Positions 22,374-22,388 of a stretch of DNA of 22,388 nt are shown here, piece by piece. The notes beneath the pieces were generated by a model. It saw only the letters and a program-made list of their open reading frames with translations, was not told where the DNA came from and searched no databases. The stretch is from SIG714 sp964638675 (GTDB lineage: Bacteria; Bacillota; Clostridia; Oscillospirales; CAG-272). Each line of letters starts with the position of its first letter. The stretch's first letter is position 1. The translations under genes were made by a program, and so were the position numbers. Where the stretch lies: positions 1-22,388 of the forward strand of contig CAZXAU010000025.1 in the NCBI GenBank assembly GCA_964638675.1. The letters are read 5' to 3'.

Positions 22374-22388
22374 ATGAAAAGAGAAACG

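Overview
The window looks like a chromosomal segment of a moderately AT-rich Firmicute of class Clostridia, most likely a gut Ruminococcus/Oscillospiraceae-type organism. The grounds are strong sigma-A promoters, Gram-positive ribosome binding sites, an Rrf2 regulator beside cysK, and secreted WapA-like Rhs proteins with DNRLRE-type domains. No assignment below genus-group level is possible from sequence alone.

Two thirds of the window is a contact-toxin (Rhs/YD-repeat polymorphic toxin) locus on the minus strand. Positions 1-4175 hold the N-terminal 1391 residues of a first secreted Rhs protein (rhs1), which runs off the left edge. Positions 12108-18844 hold a second, paralogous Rhs protein (rhs2), split by a single-base frameshift near 15126. 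It ends in a glycine-rich hydrophobic tip and is followed by a small two-helix membrane protein (11629-12078) that fits as its immunity protein. Downstream of rhs2 (11242 to 5536) lies an array of three 5'-truncated orphan Rhs tips, each followed by its own candidate immunity gene. Two tips carry an HEYGH zinc-metallopeptidase motif and are paired with lipoproteins. The third has a His-rich tip paired with a cytosolic protein. A fourth, badly decayed Rhs tip is visible at about 5240-5332. About 670 bp of Rhs core is identical between rhs2 and orphan 1, so these cassettes recombine or convert with the full-length gene.

Both full-length rhs genes have the same type of promoter and share a nearly identical 58-nt leader segment (57/58) that can close into a helix, a candidate structured RNA. 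Between rhs1 and the array is an intact Rrf2-family regulator (4528-4962, plus strand). Upstream of rhs2 is a remnant of the same gene (19194-19263), deleted between short direct repeats. Three copies of one terminator hairpin (5008, 11387, 19290) mark the borders. The simplest reading is an old duplication of an [rhs - leader - rrf2 - terminator] block beside cysK.

The right part is housekeeping or accessory: cysK (19383-20312, minus) with a long leader holding two tiny overlapping ORFs, the first ending in a Cys codon; a tRNA-Pro(CGG); a SAM-dependent methyltransferase with a short upstream ORF and hairpin; and a calcineurin-like phosphoesterase that stops early at the right edge.
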